From contig NBAY01000019.1 in the NCBI GenBank assembly GCA_002794775.1, positions 547,077 to 611,076 on the forward strand: a stretch of DNA of 64,000 nucleotides, written 5' to 3'. The stretch is from Porodaedalea pini (lineage: Eukaryota; Basidiomycota; Agaricomycetes; Hymenochaetales; Hymenochaetaceae). Every line of letters begins with the position of its first letter. Within the stretch, counting starts at the first letter, position 1. The position numbers and the translations under genes are program-made. Below the pieces are notes generated by a model. It saw only the letters and a list, made by a program, of their open reading frames with translations, ran no database searches and was not told the DNA's origin. This document shows positions 1-10,304 of the stretch, piece after piece.

Positions 1-848
1 ACATCCCTGCTCACCGATAGCAAGCAGTCCCTCTTCATACATACTGCTATGAGCTGATGGGAAGTAGAAGATAGGGAATTCGACAAAACCACTGTGCTGG
101 TAGTTCAACGAGAGGCGCGTTGACGATCCTGGCCGCCGTTTCGAAAGTCATTATGTAAGTTCGTGTAACTCGTTCCGAGATCCGGTATTCGCACGCGTGC
201 TCACTGCTGTAAGTCCTAACGTAATTTGCTCGTTACTTTTGCTTTACTTCGTTCTTCCATGGCGCTGAACACACGCGGCGAAGCATTCGCATTTGCAAAC
301 TCTGTTAGTAAAGAACTTTGGACTATCTCAGCAAACCCAGATGGAAAATACTAGCATTGTCCTTCAGCATAGGATATCTGGATTGTCAGTGCTTTTCCGC
401 AGCATACTTGAGCACTCTCATATCATTTCCAGCTTCGAAAAAAACACTGTGCTATCTGACTCGCGTTGCTGCAACTCTTTCGATGTCATTTTCGTATCGT
501 CTATTACAAACTATTTGAGATTCTAAGGAGGTTCTTTCTCCCGCTCACTCACGGCCATCCTTTTCCAGACTATTGAGCCCTACTTGTGCCGTTCCTTGAC
601 GGGAACTGACACTTACATGCTACGCTACAAGGCAAGACTTCTCCTTCACGTCGTGAGACTTTTACATCAGAAATGCTGATGCAAAGATGTTTTGCAGGCA
701 CTTCTAGCATGGCCGCTGCGCAGTGAAGCTCAACAAATAGCACTGTACCTGCAAATTTACATCAGGCATGCTGACGGAACACTGTAAGTACGAAGTCTTC
801 GTTGCAGCTGTATGCTATTTTTTCGCTGAAAGCAAGTTATCGACCGCT
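1..848. other. 5' flank of the P450 gene, no gene recognised
   Basis: No coding region could be recognised. The longest ORF here (77 codons) has no family features. Two copies of a short dyad stand about 95 bp apart: CATCAG-5 nt-CTGATG at 665-681 and CATCAG-5 nt-CTGACG at 760-776. Before the retrotransposon arrived, this stretch lay directly upstream of the P450 start codon, so it is probably that gene's original upstream control region. Confidence 0.5.
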
Positions 849-856
849 TATTTAAA
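849..856 (+). promoter_or_regulatory. Candidate TATA box of the original P450 promoter
   Basis: TATTTAAA lies about 45 bp before the retrotransposon junction. If the element and one target-site copy are removed in thought, the box is about 48 bp upstream of the P450 ATG. It is now about 4 kb away from that ATG. Confidence 0.4.
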
Positions 857-896
857 GACAGAGACAGGCCGCCTTATTCATCTCTCAAGCAGATCT

Positions 897-901
897 CCAA
901 T
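897..901. repeat. Left target-site duplication (CCAAT)
   Basis: CCAAT directly precedes the TG end of the element and is repeated at 4899-4903 directly after its CA end. Copia integrases leave 5-bp duplications, so this pair fixes both element ends. Confidence 0.85.
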
Positions 902-1077
902 TGTTGAGAGTGAAGATCGACATCGCTTAGTTTGGTAATAGATCGCTGTAGCATATAATCCGAACCTTCGTGTCTCTGCCACCTCAGTCTTTTACCACGG
1001 AAGACTGAGGTGAGTTTATTCTTATTTTCGTTTCTTTAATAGTACCTTAACATCATCATGTAGTTTATTGTTTTACA
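902..1077 (+). repeat. 5' LTR
   Basis: The LTR is 176 bp, starting TGTTGAGAG and ending TTTTACA. It contains a perfect hairpin (CCTCAGTCTT 982-991, 9-nt loop, AAGACTGAGG 1001-1010). A GTGAGT at 1010 and TTTTACAG ending at 1078, with CTTAAC between them, look like a 69-bp spliceosomal intron in the leader. Confidence 0.9.
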
Positions 1078-1139
1078 GGTTATGAGCCTTGTCCGCTCAC
1101 TTTGACCACTGCGTTACATTTTTGTTGAATACCGATTAT

Positions 1140-3023
1140 ATGGTACGAACTCGAGGAGAGTTGCATAGAAATCACGAAGTACTCCCGGATTTCGATTTGG
1201 ATCCGTGGTTGTCGAACTCGAGAGAGAACGTTCACGACCGAACACCGACCGACTCGAGTGGCACAACATCGCCATCTTCCGTTCCCAGCGAAATAGATTC
1301 ATTATTCAATGGGACTTTAACCCCTTTACTTTCGCGCACTGTCGAAATGTCTTCTTATTCTGGTGCTGAACCATACATGCTTGGAGGCGACTACTTTTCG
1401 CCTCCAATGACAGGTGCTGCTCCCACTCCGTCTCATTCTCGGATCCCTTCCCCAACGCTCTCCCGCAACCCGTTTAGAACACCTAGTCGACCTTCAACGC
1501 CGAACATACAGTTTCTGCTTCCTAACCCCTCGCAAACAGTCGTGTCATATACGAGTTATCAAGCCAAGTCAGAAGAGTACAAAATCGAGAAATTTACGAA
1601 AGAGCAAGTACTTAAACCGTCTGGTTCAAATTTCTTTGCATGGCGAAGCGTCCAAGAAATCATCCTAAAGAGCCACGACTGGTATGCTCACGCGATGGGA
1701 CTAGAGGCATGCCCGGAACCGTCCCAAGGAATCGACGAGTATCGTCGGTGGCACAAGATCGATCAGTTAACGACATCGCAATTGATGATGAACATGGACT
1801 TTACTTTATTTCATCAACTCAATATGAAATGCAAGTCGTCGGCTGAACTGTGGAAGACGTTAAACGAGCGTTTCGGTAGACGATCCGTACAGGCATCTGC
1901 TGACGCCAGCGAACGGCTAAGGTCAAAGAAGATCCAAGTTGGAGAATCAATGAGAACTCACATAGACGAGCTTAGAAAGCTCTGGAGCGAATACATTGAA
2001 TACGGTGGTGTTCTGAGTGACTCAGAGTGGCACGCGATCATTGTCAGATCCTTGGCCCAACACCCCGAGTGGAAACGGTCCATTCCACTCGCGAATATTA
2101 TTGTTGACCCGGAGCAGTTTATCTCCACCTTGGAACTCCAAGAAACGCAGGGATTCGGCGATAGTACAACATCTGAAAGTGCGCTACAAACGCAAAATCA
2201 GCCAAAGCGGGTCAATACGAATTCTGGAAGGCTGAAACTCACTTGCACGAACTGCGGTCGAACTGGACATACTGCTCCATACTGCTTCGCACCTGGTGGA
2301 GGGGCCACGCATCGTTGGCCTTCGACCTACAAAATTCCCCCGCACATGGTAGAAAAGGAACGAGCGAACCTTACTGCGCAGCTCAACGAGCTAGACAAAA
2401 ATGAGAACTCAACGACTCCGGATGTCGAGACGGCTCTAATGGCCTCCATCTCTCCGGAATTCGCTCTGATGACAGCGGAATCGAGACTCGACTCGACGTC
2501 TTGGCTACTTGACTCTGGCTCATCTTCTCACTTGACAAGCGCTCGCTCCAACTTCGTGAAATATTCTCCTATGCAACCGATCAATATTCGAACGGCTAGG
2601 AAGGGACTCACTGTTCAGGCCGTAGGTCAAGGAACCGTCTTGGTGCGATTCTGGGTCGGACAAAAGTCAGTCCTAGTGAATATTGAAGGTGTCCTCCATG
2701 TTCCTCTCCTTGCCCACAATCTCCTGTCGCTCGCTAAGCTTGATCAACGTGGGATCGAGTTTAGGTCTACGAAGGGGAAATGTTACCTTTCAAAAGACGA
2801 TGTTATTTTCGCTGAAGGGTCGACCGTCCAAAACCAGTGGGCCATGCGGGTGACCGTCAGTACTGTTCGTCAAGAAGCCACAAACCTCGTGTCTACCTGA
2901 GCAGACGTCCGACAACCGTTGCATGTCTGGCATCAACGCCTTGCACACTTGAATTCCAATCGCGTCAAAGAACTACACCGAGACTCGACAGTAAGCGAGA
3001 TTCATCTCAACAAGTCCTCTTAG
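1140..3023 (+). pseudogene. Copia Gag, protease and start of pre-integrase region (broken)
   Basis: The first in-frame ATG of the Gag frame is at 1140. The polyprotein begins with a Ser/Pro-rich stretch, followed by a Gag region with W-x-L and E-R-x-x-R type motifs. A CCHC zinc knuckle (CTNCGRTGHTAPYC) is near 2250-2290. The aspartic protease motif WLLDSGSSSH is near 2500-2530. A TGA at 2898-2900 stops the frame. Reading on in the same frame gives LHVWHQRLAHLN (about 2919-2954), the GAG-pre-integrase signature, and then a TAG at 3021. The integrase HHCC and DDE core that should follow is absent. It is a nonfunctional remnant by sequence, although the 5' part could still be translated as Gag plus protease. 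Confidence 0.85.
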
Positions 3024-4612
3024 CCGGTGCTCCGATCTACATTCCTCGATCTGCCGCCGACGCTTTTCGCTCCGTACAAGCTGATCAATGGGAGAAAGCT
3101 ATGCTCTACGAAGTAACAAAGCTCACCGAAATGGAATGCTGGGATGTCGTCGAGCGTCCGCAACAGGGTCACGTCATCAAGGGCATGTGGGTGTTTGCCA
3201 TCAAGGAAGAGGCAGATGGAGCTCTCGATTATTGTGCTCGCTGGGTTGCACGTGGCGATTCTCAGGTCCCTGGTCTTGAATTTGGTGAGACCTTCGCGGC
3301 ATGTGGTGATTTCGTCACCGCGAAAATAATCCTTGCGCTAAGCACGCACCCCTCTTCCTCTCTCCTTACTGCCAACATTACCTCTGCGTATCTCCACAGC
3401 CCTCTAGAAGAGAACAACCTAGTCGTAGATTATCCTACCGGCTTCACTGTCGACTCTTTCAATGACCCAGTCTGTAACCTCAAGAAGGCCTTATACGGAC
3501 TCCGTCAAGGTGCTAGGGCGTGGTCAGAACACTTCACTCAGAAGTTAGTTACAATGGGATTCAAACGCTGCGTGTCTGCTCCCTCTGTTTACGTTCGTTC
3601 TGACGCCGAGGGGGAAACTATACTGGGTACTCATGTAGACGACTGTACTGGTGCATGCAACTCGAAATCGGAAGACCAGAATGCAGAGGCTCTCCGCTTC
3701 AAGCGTGAACTAGCTGGCCACTTCAAATTCAAAGAAAAAGACGCAACTAAACGTGTCAATATGCTTGGTCTCACGGTCTTCTATAACAACGAAGAAGGCT
3801 ACATCAAGTTATCTGTCACCCAGAAGATAGATCGCACACTCGAACAGTACGGTATGTCTGACGCCAATACCTGCCGAACGCTGATGCACAAAAACGCGCT
3901 ATCACTTTTTGATGACGACAAGTCAGATTCACCATCTACACCCCCCTGGCCTTACGCACAATTGATTGGCGAACTCCTCTGGCTTGGTACAGTCCTACGC
4001 ATCGATATTGCTTTCGCTGTCAATCTCCTGGCTAGATTCACACAAAATCCGAAGCTTATTCATTGGGAGGCTGCTAAACGCGTCCTACGCTACCTTAAAG
4101 GAACTCGTGAGTTAGGAATCGTCTACCGTTCAGGGGGAGACGACCACCCTGTCGGATACTCGGACTCAGATTTTGCTGGGGACAGATCTGATCGGAAATC
4201 CGTTATGGGATATGTTTTCATGCTTCACGGTGGTCCAATAGACTGGCGCTCCAGAAAACAGACGGTTGTGGCCAAATCCACTGCTGAAGCGGAGTATATC
4301 ACTGTCTCTACTTGCGTGACGGAAGCGGTATGGCTCCGACATTTCTACGAAGAAATTGGCCGTCCGTTCGAAGCTAAGCCTGTCCTCATTCGTGTCGACA
4401 ACATGCCTGCGATAGAACTTACGAAGGACCCCGTCTATCTTTCTAAGACCAAACACATCGACATTCATGCGCATCACATTCGCGATGAGGTCGCAAACCA
4501 TCGAGTTCAACTCCTTCATATTCCGGGCGTCGAAAACCCTGCAGACATTCTCACAAAACCTCTAGAACCAGAGCTTCATGAACGCTGTGTTCGTCTTCTT
4601 GGAATGCTTTAA
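3024..4612 (+). pseudogene. Copia reverse transcriptase and RNase H (frame-shifted from Gag)
   Basis: This is an open frame in another phase than Gag (open from 2837; similarity starts near 3020). RT motifs are present: WVFAIKEEADG, the KALYGLRQGARAW segment, and the HVDD catalytic box. The motif-A aspartate of the usual DVxxAYL appears to be Asn (NITSAYL). RNase H follows with DSDFAGD, KQTVVAKSTAEAEY and a final HIPGVENPADILTKPL. Between the pre-integrase signature and RT the whole integrase core is lost, which also explains the phase change. With a mutated motif A the RT is probably inactive. The frame ends at 4612, about 50 bp before the polypurine tract. Confidence 0.88.
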
Positions 4613-4660
4613 CTTTCCGTCTCATTATTCTTTTCTCTATTTTTACCAAACGACTCGATG

Positions 4661-4668
4661 AGGGGGAA
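4661..4668 (+). other. Polypurine tract of the copia element
   Basis: AGGGGGAA directly abuts the TG of the 3' LTR, the normal position for the plus-strand priming site. Confidence 0.8.
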
Positions 4669-4844
4669 TGTTGAGAGTGAAGATCGACATCGCTTAGTTT
4701 GGTAATAGATCGCCGTAGCATATAATCCGAACCTTCGTGTCTCTGCCACCTCAGTCTTTTACCACGGAAGACTGAGGTGAGTTTATTCTTATTTTCGTTT
4801 CTTTAATAGTACCTTAACATCATCATGTAGTTTATTGTTTTACA
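4669..4844 (+). repeat. 3' LTR
   Basis: It is 176 bp and matches the 5' LTR except at one base. It is not directly followed by the target-site duplication: 54 further element-like bases come first. Confidence 0.88.
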
Positions 4845-4898
4845 GGTACTTTATAATAAGAGTCTTTTACCACGGAAGACTGAGTTTATTGTTTTACA
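4845..4898 (+). repeat. Extra truncated LTR tail after the 3' LTR
   Basis: After a 16-bp spacer (GGTACTTTATAATAAG) comes a shortened copy of the LTR end. It holds the hairpin region AGTCTTTTACCACGG/AAGACTGAG fused to TTTATTGTTTTACA, with the intron-like middle missing. It ends in CA, directly before CCAAT at 4899. A slipped or template-switched reverse transcription product fits best. Confidence 0.75.
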
Positions 4899-4901
4899 CC
4901 A

Positions 4902-7341
4902 ATGGCTGTCTCTCTCTTCGAAGTACTCGCAACAACCCTCGGTGCTCTTTTGCTGTGGCTTTGCCTGCGAACTGTCCTTGCAAAGTCTCCGCTATCTAAC
5001 ATACCTGGCCCTCGCAGTGCATCTTGGTTGACAGGTACGGATTTTCTTGAGGTTCATACGAGGCCGGCGCAGTTAACTGACTTTAAGCCCTTCAGGAAAC
5101 TTTAGACAACTCTATGATCCAAATGGCTGGAGCTTCCACCGAGAGCTCAGGGAAACTTATGGAGGGGTCTGCAAGCTTCATGGCCTGTTTGGTGTGCGTT
5201 CTTTCACTTTCAAATTTCTCGTTTCTTATACTCTCAGACACCATCTAGAGCGAGCAACTCTATACATTCGATCCTCTAGCACTACACAATATTTTTATCA
5301 AAGATCAGAACATCTTCGAAGAGACACAAACATTCCTAGTGTGCGTCTTAATCTGGTGTCCTATTTTCAGTCCTAATCTCACATTACGCTAACTGGCTCG
5401 CATGTCTGCAGGGCCAATAAGCTGCTTTTTGGCAGTAGCCTTCTATCCTCCCTTGGTAACCATCGACGCCATTTCATTAAAATGGTTTTATGGCTTACTT
5501 TGATTTAGGTGACAATCATAAGAGGCAGCGGAAGATGCTCAACCCAGTGTTCTCTATCAAGCACATGCGTGACATGCTTCCCATGCTCTATCCAATCGCT
5601 TATGAGGCAAATACAAATAGTTCCTCCACGTTTTATTTGCTTTTTCTGACAATATCATTTTTCTTAGCTTCGGGATGGAATCGCGAATGATGTGAGAAAC
5701 GGTACAGAATATGTCGACATTCTGGCCTGGGCGTCTCGCGCTGCTCTGGAGTACATTGGCCAGGGAGGTCTTGGCCACTCTTTCTCTTCGCTTGACAAGA
5801 ACAAGAAGTCCGACCCGTACAGTGACGCTTTGAAAATGGCATTGTGAGTCGACCTCTTCTATTGGTCTCCCGTAATCTCTATGTGGAAGCAGTCGCCATC
5901 CTTCCAATTTAATTTCGCTTCATGACTTCGTTAACCTGTTCACAACTTCAACTGGCTTTGATCTCGCAGCTAATTTTCCCGAAGTCCCTTGCTGTTTAGG
6001 TTATCTCTTATCCGCGAGCTCACTCCCTGGATGGTCAAGTTTGGTTCATCGGAGTTTCGAAGACGCATTGTGGATATGATCCCTGCTGGTTTGGCTAAGG
6101 AGCTCATCAATGTCTCGGACGTGTTGGAGGCTTCCTCTCAGGATATTCTTCGGGGAAAGCGAGAGGCACTGAAGAGGGGCGACGATGCTGTCGTTGCTCA
6201 GGTCGGGAAGGGCAAAGATATCATGAGTATTCTTCGTAAGTGCTTCTTTGTCCGGTCGCACGTCTTGTTGGTTTATTTTACTTTATAGTTAAGGCGAACT
6301 CGGAAGCTTCTCTGGACGAGGCAGAACTTCTTGGGCATATGAAGTGCGTACAATACCTCCCGAAGCAAGTGTATTTGTCTCAATAATTCTTGGATAACGT
6401 AGCACATTTGTCCTTGCTGGCCATGATACTACGACGAGCGCAGTCAGCCGCACCGTCCATTGCTTGGCTCAAGATCAGGCTGCGCAGTCGAAGCTTCGAG
6501 CGGAAGTCACGTCGGCTTACGAGAATGTGAAAGGAGGAGACCTGGACTACGACACACTGCAGGCACTTCCATTCCTCGACGCTGTCTGTCGTGAGACCTT
6601 GCGCAAATATGCGCCTGTAGCGATGGCCGATCGCGTGTGCGTCTCTTATTTTCTTTCATTCTAAGGCCTTATTGCATCTACCTATTACTGATTCAGCTGA
6701 AAACTATAGAGCATTAAAAGACGTCATGCTTCCTCTCATGTGGCCGATCAAAGCGACTGACGGAAAGACTGAGATCAAGGAGATTTTAGTCCCGAAGGGC
6801 ACAAGTGTCGTCTCGTCCATCTTGGGTGCAAACCAGAAAAAGATGATTTGGGGAGAAGACGCAGAAGAGTGGAAGCCATCGCGCTGGATCGATCCCTTGC
6901 TGGAGAGTGTTACGAAAGCCCGTCTGCCAGGTGTATATTCGCAGATGTAAGTTCTTCGGCATACGTATCCCGATCGTTAAACGCCTCTGACCACTGGCGT
7001 TTCATTAGGATGACCTTTGTAGGAGGTTCAAGGGCATGCATGTACGTGGCAGGCCCCAAGCTGATTGTAGAGAACTAACGTCTTGCTTCACCGCTGCAGT
7101 GGCTTTAAATTCTCTGAGATGGAATTGAGTCAGTCACTTCGACTAAGTCTCATTCAAATGTTCCTAACATCTTTCCCCCTCTGATTTATCAGAAATGGTC
7201 CTTTCCGTGCTTATCAGGGACTTCGTTTTCGAGCCGGGTCCTAGCGTTCGTTGGCACTTGGGTTTCATATCGACGCCTCATCCGGAATCTTCCACGGATG
7301 GCGTCCCTCGCCTTCCTCTGAAGGTGTCTCTCGTGAAGTAA
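4902..7341 (+). CDS. Cytochrome P450 monooxygenase (basidiomycete microsomal type)
   Basis: This is a heme-thiolate monooxygenase anchored in the ER membrane; substrate unknown. An N-terminal hydrophobic anchor (LATTLGALLLWLCL) is followed by the proline-rich hinge (NIPGP). Later motifs are the I-helix AGHDTTTS (near 6417-6440), ExxR as ETLRKYAP, WKPSRW, and the heme loop FVGGSRACIG split by an intron near 7041-7099. The model needs about 12 introns, for example 5035-5095, 5194-5248, 5339-5411, 5456-5508 and 5844-5999. A stop appears if intron 2 ends at the first AG; using the AG at 5248 restores the frame. The intron at 5607-5667 needs a GC donor. The ATG at 4902 is formed by the retrotransposon's CCAAT duplication plus the next G. 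By eye it looks intact, but its original promoter is 4 kb away. Confidence 0.9.
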
Positions 7342-8429
7342 ACATATGTTGAAGAATGCGATGACGAATTATGTCTCTCATGTGGTAGAACATTGTTGAT
7401 CATCCTGTGCAAGTTGCGAACCTTATAAAGTTGGTTATTTCTGTACATGTGCGAGGAAGGGGCCACAGAGAGCGCATCGACGATCATGCTCCGTTAGCAA
7501 AAAAATGTCATTCGACGAGAAATTGAGCTACACAGCAGTATACCGCCATGATACCATTATCACTTGCATCTGCTCCTGGATGATTGAGAAACTGCCTGGG
7601 CCTGAGTCGAATGCGCCTTCAGGAGAGCGTCGAGTACTGTTTGCTTAGACAGCGAGACTTGCGGCTCTCATCTTCCCTCTGCCATACTGCTTATAAGCGT
7701 TTTTGCTCATGCCTGTAAAGGAGTTTCTTGATCATGGCCAGTTCACTGCCTACAATATCTATCGTGAAGCTCGTTGAAATGAGCTCCAGTGCCTTGCGCG
7801 GTGTGGACCGAGTACTTTCCCTCATTGTCCCTTCTTTGACCGCCTATCCGTGGTGCTCTAACTGGACGTCAATTTGGATCATATGGAGTGATACCTTGGC
7901 TTATTTTATAGAGTAGTTTCGAGGCAGATTTGTGGTCGGATGCGCGACGGTGTGATTGTGAATGTGGTCTTTCAGAAGCGTCTTTACACATTTCGGACAA
8001 CGCCTCATCTAGTATCTTTCAATTCTTCCTTCTTTGATTTTGGAAATTGTAGATATGAGTGCTTGTATCACTCGCAGACAGTCATCCACCGCACCGCTTT
8101 CTCTATCTGTCCGGCAGCTGAACGGCAACCACAAAGTAGTCTCGTAAATACACAGAATTATCCTGATCTTGTCGATACACGAGCGTTCTTTGGGATTGAC
8201 GATCAGTTGCATTGGCTCAAACATACTAAATGAATTTCCACAACCGAATCTTCCGTGCTTAGTCGTTGGTCCCGTCGTAGGCACAATAACAACGTCCTGA
8301 TTAACTTCATATGTATCTAGAAAGCGATTATGTGTATCTTCCCTAGCTTTGTAGAATATGTGACAGGTTTGGAACAATGTTCTGAAGAGCTTTGGATTAA
8401 ATACAGAAAGATACAACAGCAAGTATAGA
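7342..8429. other. Intergenic region, no gene recognised
   Basis: This lies between the converging P450 and gene A1. The longest ORF is 137 codons on the minus strand (8009-8422). It starts just after the A1 stop and has no recognisable motif. I do not call it a gene. Confidence 0.4.
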
Positions 8430-10178
8430 TCACGAGAAGTTAAGGCTACGAAGTTTGGTCAGGACATTCTGCACGAATATCACACTTTCATCGCGTGCCT
8501 GGTATTCTGACTCTGTGACCTTCAGGACAGACTCGCTCAGAGTTGGCTTGGCTGGTTCCCCAAACATCAAGCAGGACACAACGACGTCTTTGAATTTCGT
8601 ACCCATAATGACCGGGATCTCCCTCTCCGCCAGTTCGATCAAGTCCCACTGCACCAACCATCCTCTATTCCGGTACTCTGGCTGACCCATCTCTGTAAAA
8701 ATCTTTTTATACTTCTCTATTGAGAAATCAAACCAAGAAAAATCAGCATCGTAACATTCCCTGTCGACCGACCAAGAAAACAGCGATCTCCAAAGTGCAA
8801 CCTCGATGAGTACGACTCCAAGGCTGTAGATGTCATCGCGCATCTCATATCGAACGTGCTCCGCGGATGTGGTGTGTACAGGGTGTGTGTAGACCGTTCT
8901 CATGTGCGCCGAAAATTTGAAGGGATTAATGACAGTGTCGGCGTCATCGGAACGCGCGCGATCGAAGTTGGCAAGATAAGGAGAGCCGAGCTTGTTTGGG
9001 AACAAGTCGTCGTCTTTAGCTCTGAGCGGTTCGAAGACAAGTATGGAATCTGGTCGTATGTCTTTGTGCACAACCTTTAGGGAATGGACGATAAGAACGG
9101 AAGTCGCGAGCTGGATAGAAAACTGGAGACGTGCATCCAGTGAATGGCGAGGCGCACCATCAAGGAGGAGCATGCGCAAGGTGCGCGGACGACGCGATCC
9201 CGGTGGTGGTCTGAAAACCAGATCGTGCTCTGTGCTTAAGAATTTGGACGACGTCTCTGCCCACCCGCAGCAGGGCAGGATCCCAACACTAGCGGAAGAC
9301 GCGATAGTCGCTGTCCCTGAACGTTCTTCAGCGAAGAGCCTGGCAATTTGATCCGTCTCGTTGACCGCCTGATCGCCTTTCTCCTCTGCATAAAGGTAGT
9401 TCACGTCGCGCCTATCAATAATGCATCCCATATACCGGCCCTCCTCTATCATGAAGAAGCCGGTTGGATGAGTGAAGTCGAGATCTTTGTATGAACTGAT
9501 CTCTGAAGCTTCGATACGCTGTACGGGTAAGTTGCGGTCCGTACGCTCTTTGGCCCGAGCAATGAACAGGACATCATCAGCAATGTCCTTAATGAGGTTC
9601 GGGTCCATGTGCAAATACGGGTCCCTGACATATCTCAGCTCCTGGGAAGACAGAAGAATGTCCCGCAAATTTCCAGTCCATCTCTCGAGCGTCTCCATAG
9701 CATCGTTGATTTGGCGACAGCCCATCGCAAGATATGCAATCTCTGTGGTTAGTTTTCCGATTGCAGAGCGGTTGAAACGCGTCAGAGTAACGCCATTTTT
9801 GCTTCGCATAAGTTTCTCTGCAATTGCGGCGGCAAGACGAGCCATGAACAGCCTCCCACTCGTTGCTGTATCAATTCGCAACCGCACCGTCCAATTCTCC
9901 ACAACACACGCCATCGTCAACATAGCATCGGATGCGTGGAACAAAGCTTCTTCAAGCAGCTGTTGCCGCTGAGATTCTGTGGTTGCTGGACCAGCTTGAG
10001 CTTTGACATCGATAAAACCGACGTAATAGGCAAGCTTTCGTGTCCCGAAGACAGCTTGATTGACCGCCAATGTGTGATTGGCCTGCAGGTTACGGTACTC
10101 CTTAACTGTTTTGCAAGTTTTGACGATGCCCTCGACGATCGCAGGAAAACCCAAGACTAGAGACACGAAGTCCGTCAT
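8430..10178 (-). CDS. Family A, copy 1: HeLo-like helical domain fused to pseudokinase
   Basis: This is a single-exon protein of about 582 residues. The Met at 10178 aligns with the starts of the two paralogues; an upstream in-frame Met at 10193 is possible. Residues 1-200 are predicted helical and open with DFVSLVLGFPAIVEGIVK, the hydrophobic helix style of fungal HeLo domains. Residues 290-580 are kinase-like: ASVGILPCCGW, RTLRMLLLDG, VHKDIRPDS at the HRD site, NFD where DFG belongs, then MRDDIYSLGVVLIEVALW. Loss of the DFG aspartate suggests a pseudokinase. HeLo is homologous to the MLKL four-helix bundle, so the layout resembles MLKL. It ends in LTKLRSL like its paralogues. Neighbours are the palindrome at 10305-11153 and gene B1. 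A role in cell death is inference. Confidence 0.85.
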   Translation of the reverse strand: MTDFVSLVLGFPAIVEGIVKTCKTVKEYRNLQANHTLAVNQAVFGTRKLAYYVGFIDVKAQAGPATTESQRQQLLEEALFHASDAMLTMACVVENWTVRLRIDTATSGRLFMARLAAAIAEKLMRSKNGVTLTRFNRSAIGKLTTEIAYLAMGCRQINDAMETLERWTGNLRDILLSSQELRYVRDPYLHMDPNLIKDIADDVLFIARAKERTDRNLPVQRIEASEISSYKDLDFTHPTGFFMIEEGRYMGCIIDRRDVNYLYAEEKGDQAVNETDQIARLFAEERSGTATIASSASVGILPCCGWAETSSKFLSTEHDLVFRPPPGSRRPRTLRMLLLDGAPRHSLDARLQFSIQLATSVLIVHSLKVVHKDIRPDSILVFEPLRAKDDDLFPNKLGSPYLANFDRARSDDADTVINPFKFSAHMRTVYTHPVHTTSAEHVRYEMRDDIYSLGVVLIEVALWRSLFSWSVDRECYDADFSWFDFSIEKYKKIFTEMGQPEYRNRGWLVQWDLIELAEREIPVIMGTKFKDVVVSCLMFGEPAKPTLSESVLKVTESEYQARDESVIFVQNVLTKLRSLNFS

Positions 10179-10304
10179 GTTGAAGTATGCCAACTGGCCT
10201 TTTGTCGGCGAAAAAGATTCTTCAGGCTATAAAGACAGATCGGATGAACTTGAAGTTTTGTCGATCAAGCTTGGAGCCGAACTAGCAATTGCCATTCTGG
10301 CGAA

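Larger units (their letters stand above)
902..4898 (+). mobile_element. Ty1/copia LTR retrotransposon, internally deleted and defective
   Basis: The element has TG...CA ends, a 176-bp LTR at each side (one mismatch, T947 versus C4714), a polypurine tract AGGGGGAA just before the 3' LTR, and a 5-bp CCAAT duplication. A possible primer-binding site starts at 1078, right after the 5' LTR. The coding order Gag, protease, RT, RNase H is that of Ty1/copia. The integrase core is missing and the reading frame is broken, so it cannot move by itself. The near-identical LTRs point to a recent insertion. The 3' end carries 54 extra bases before the duplication. It sits at the start codon of the P450 gene in the same orientation. 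Confidence 0.92.

Noticed and set aside
4166..4519. 117-codon minus-strand ORF
   Set aside because: Antisense shadow of copia RNase H.
5242..5250. Apparent stop codon in P450 exon 3
   Set aside because: It disappears when the intron ends at the AG of CATCTAG (5248) rather than at the earlier AG; the resulting frame matches the family.
8009..8422. 137-codon minus-strand ORF after A1
   Set aside because: No motif and no counterpart downstream of A2 or A3.
9472..9972. 166-codon plus-strand ORF
   Set aside because: Antisense shadow of family A copy 1, whose minus-strand frame is conserved in two paralogues.
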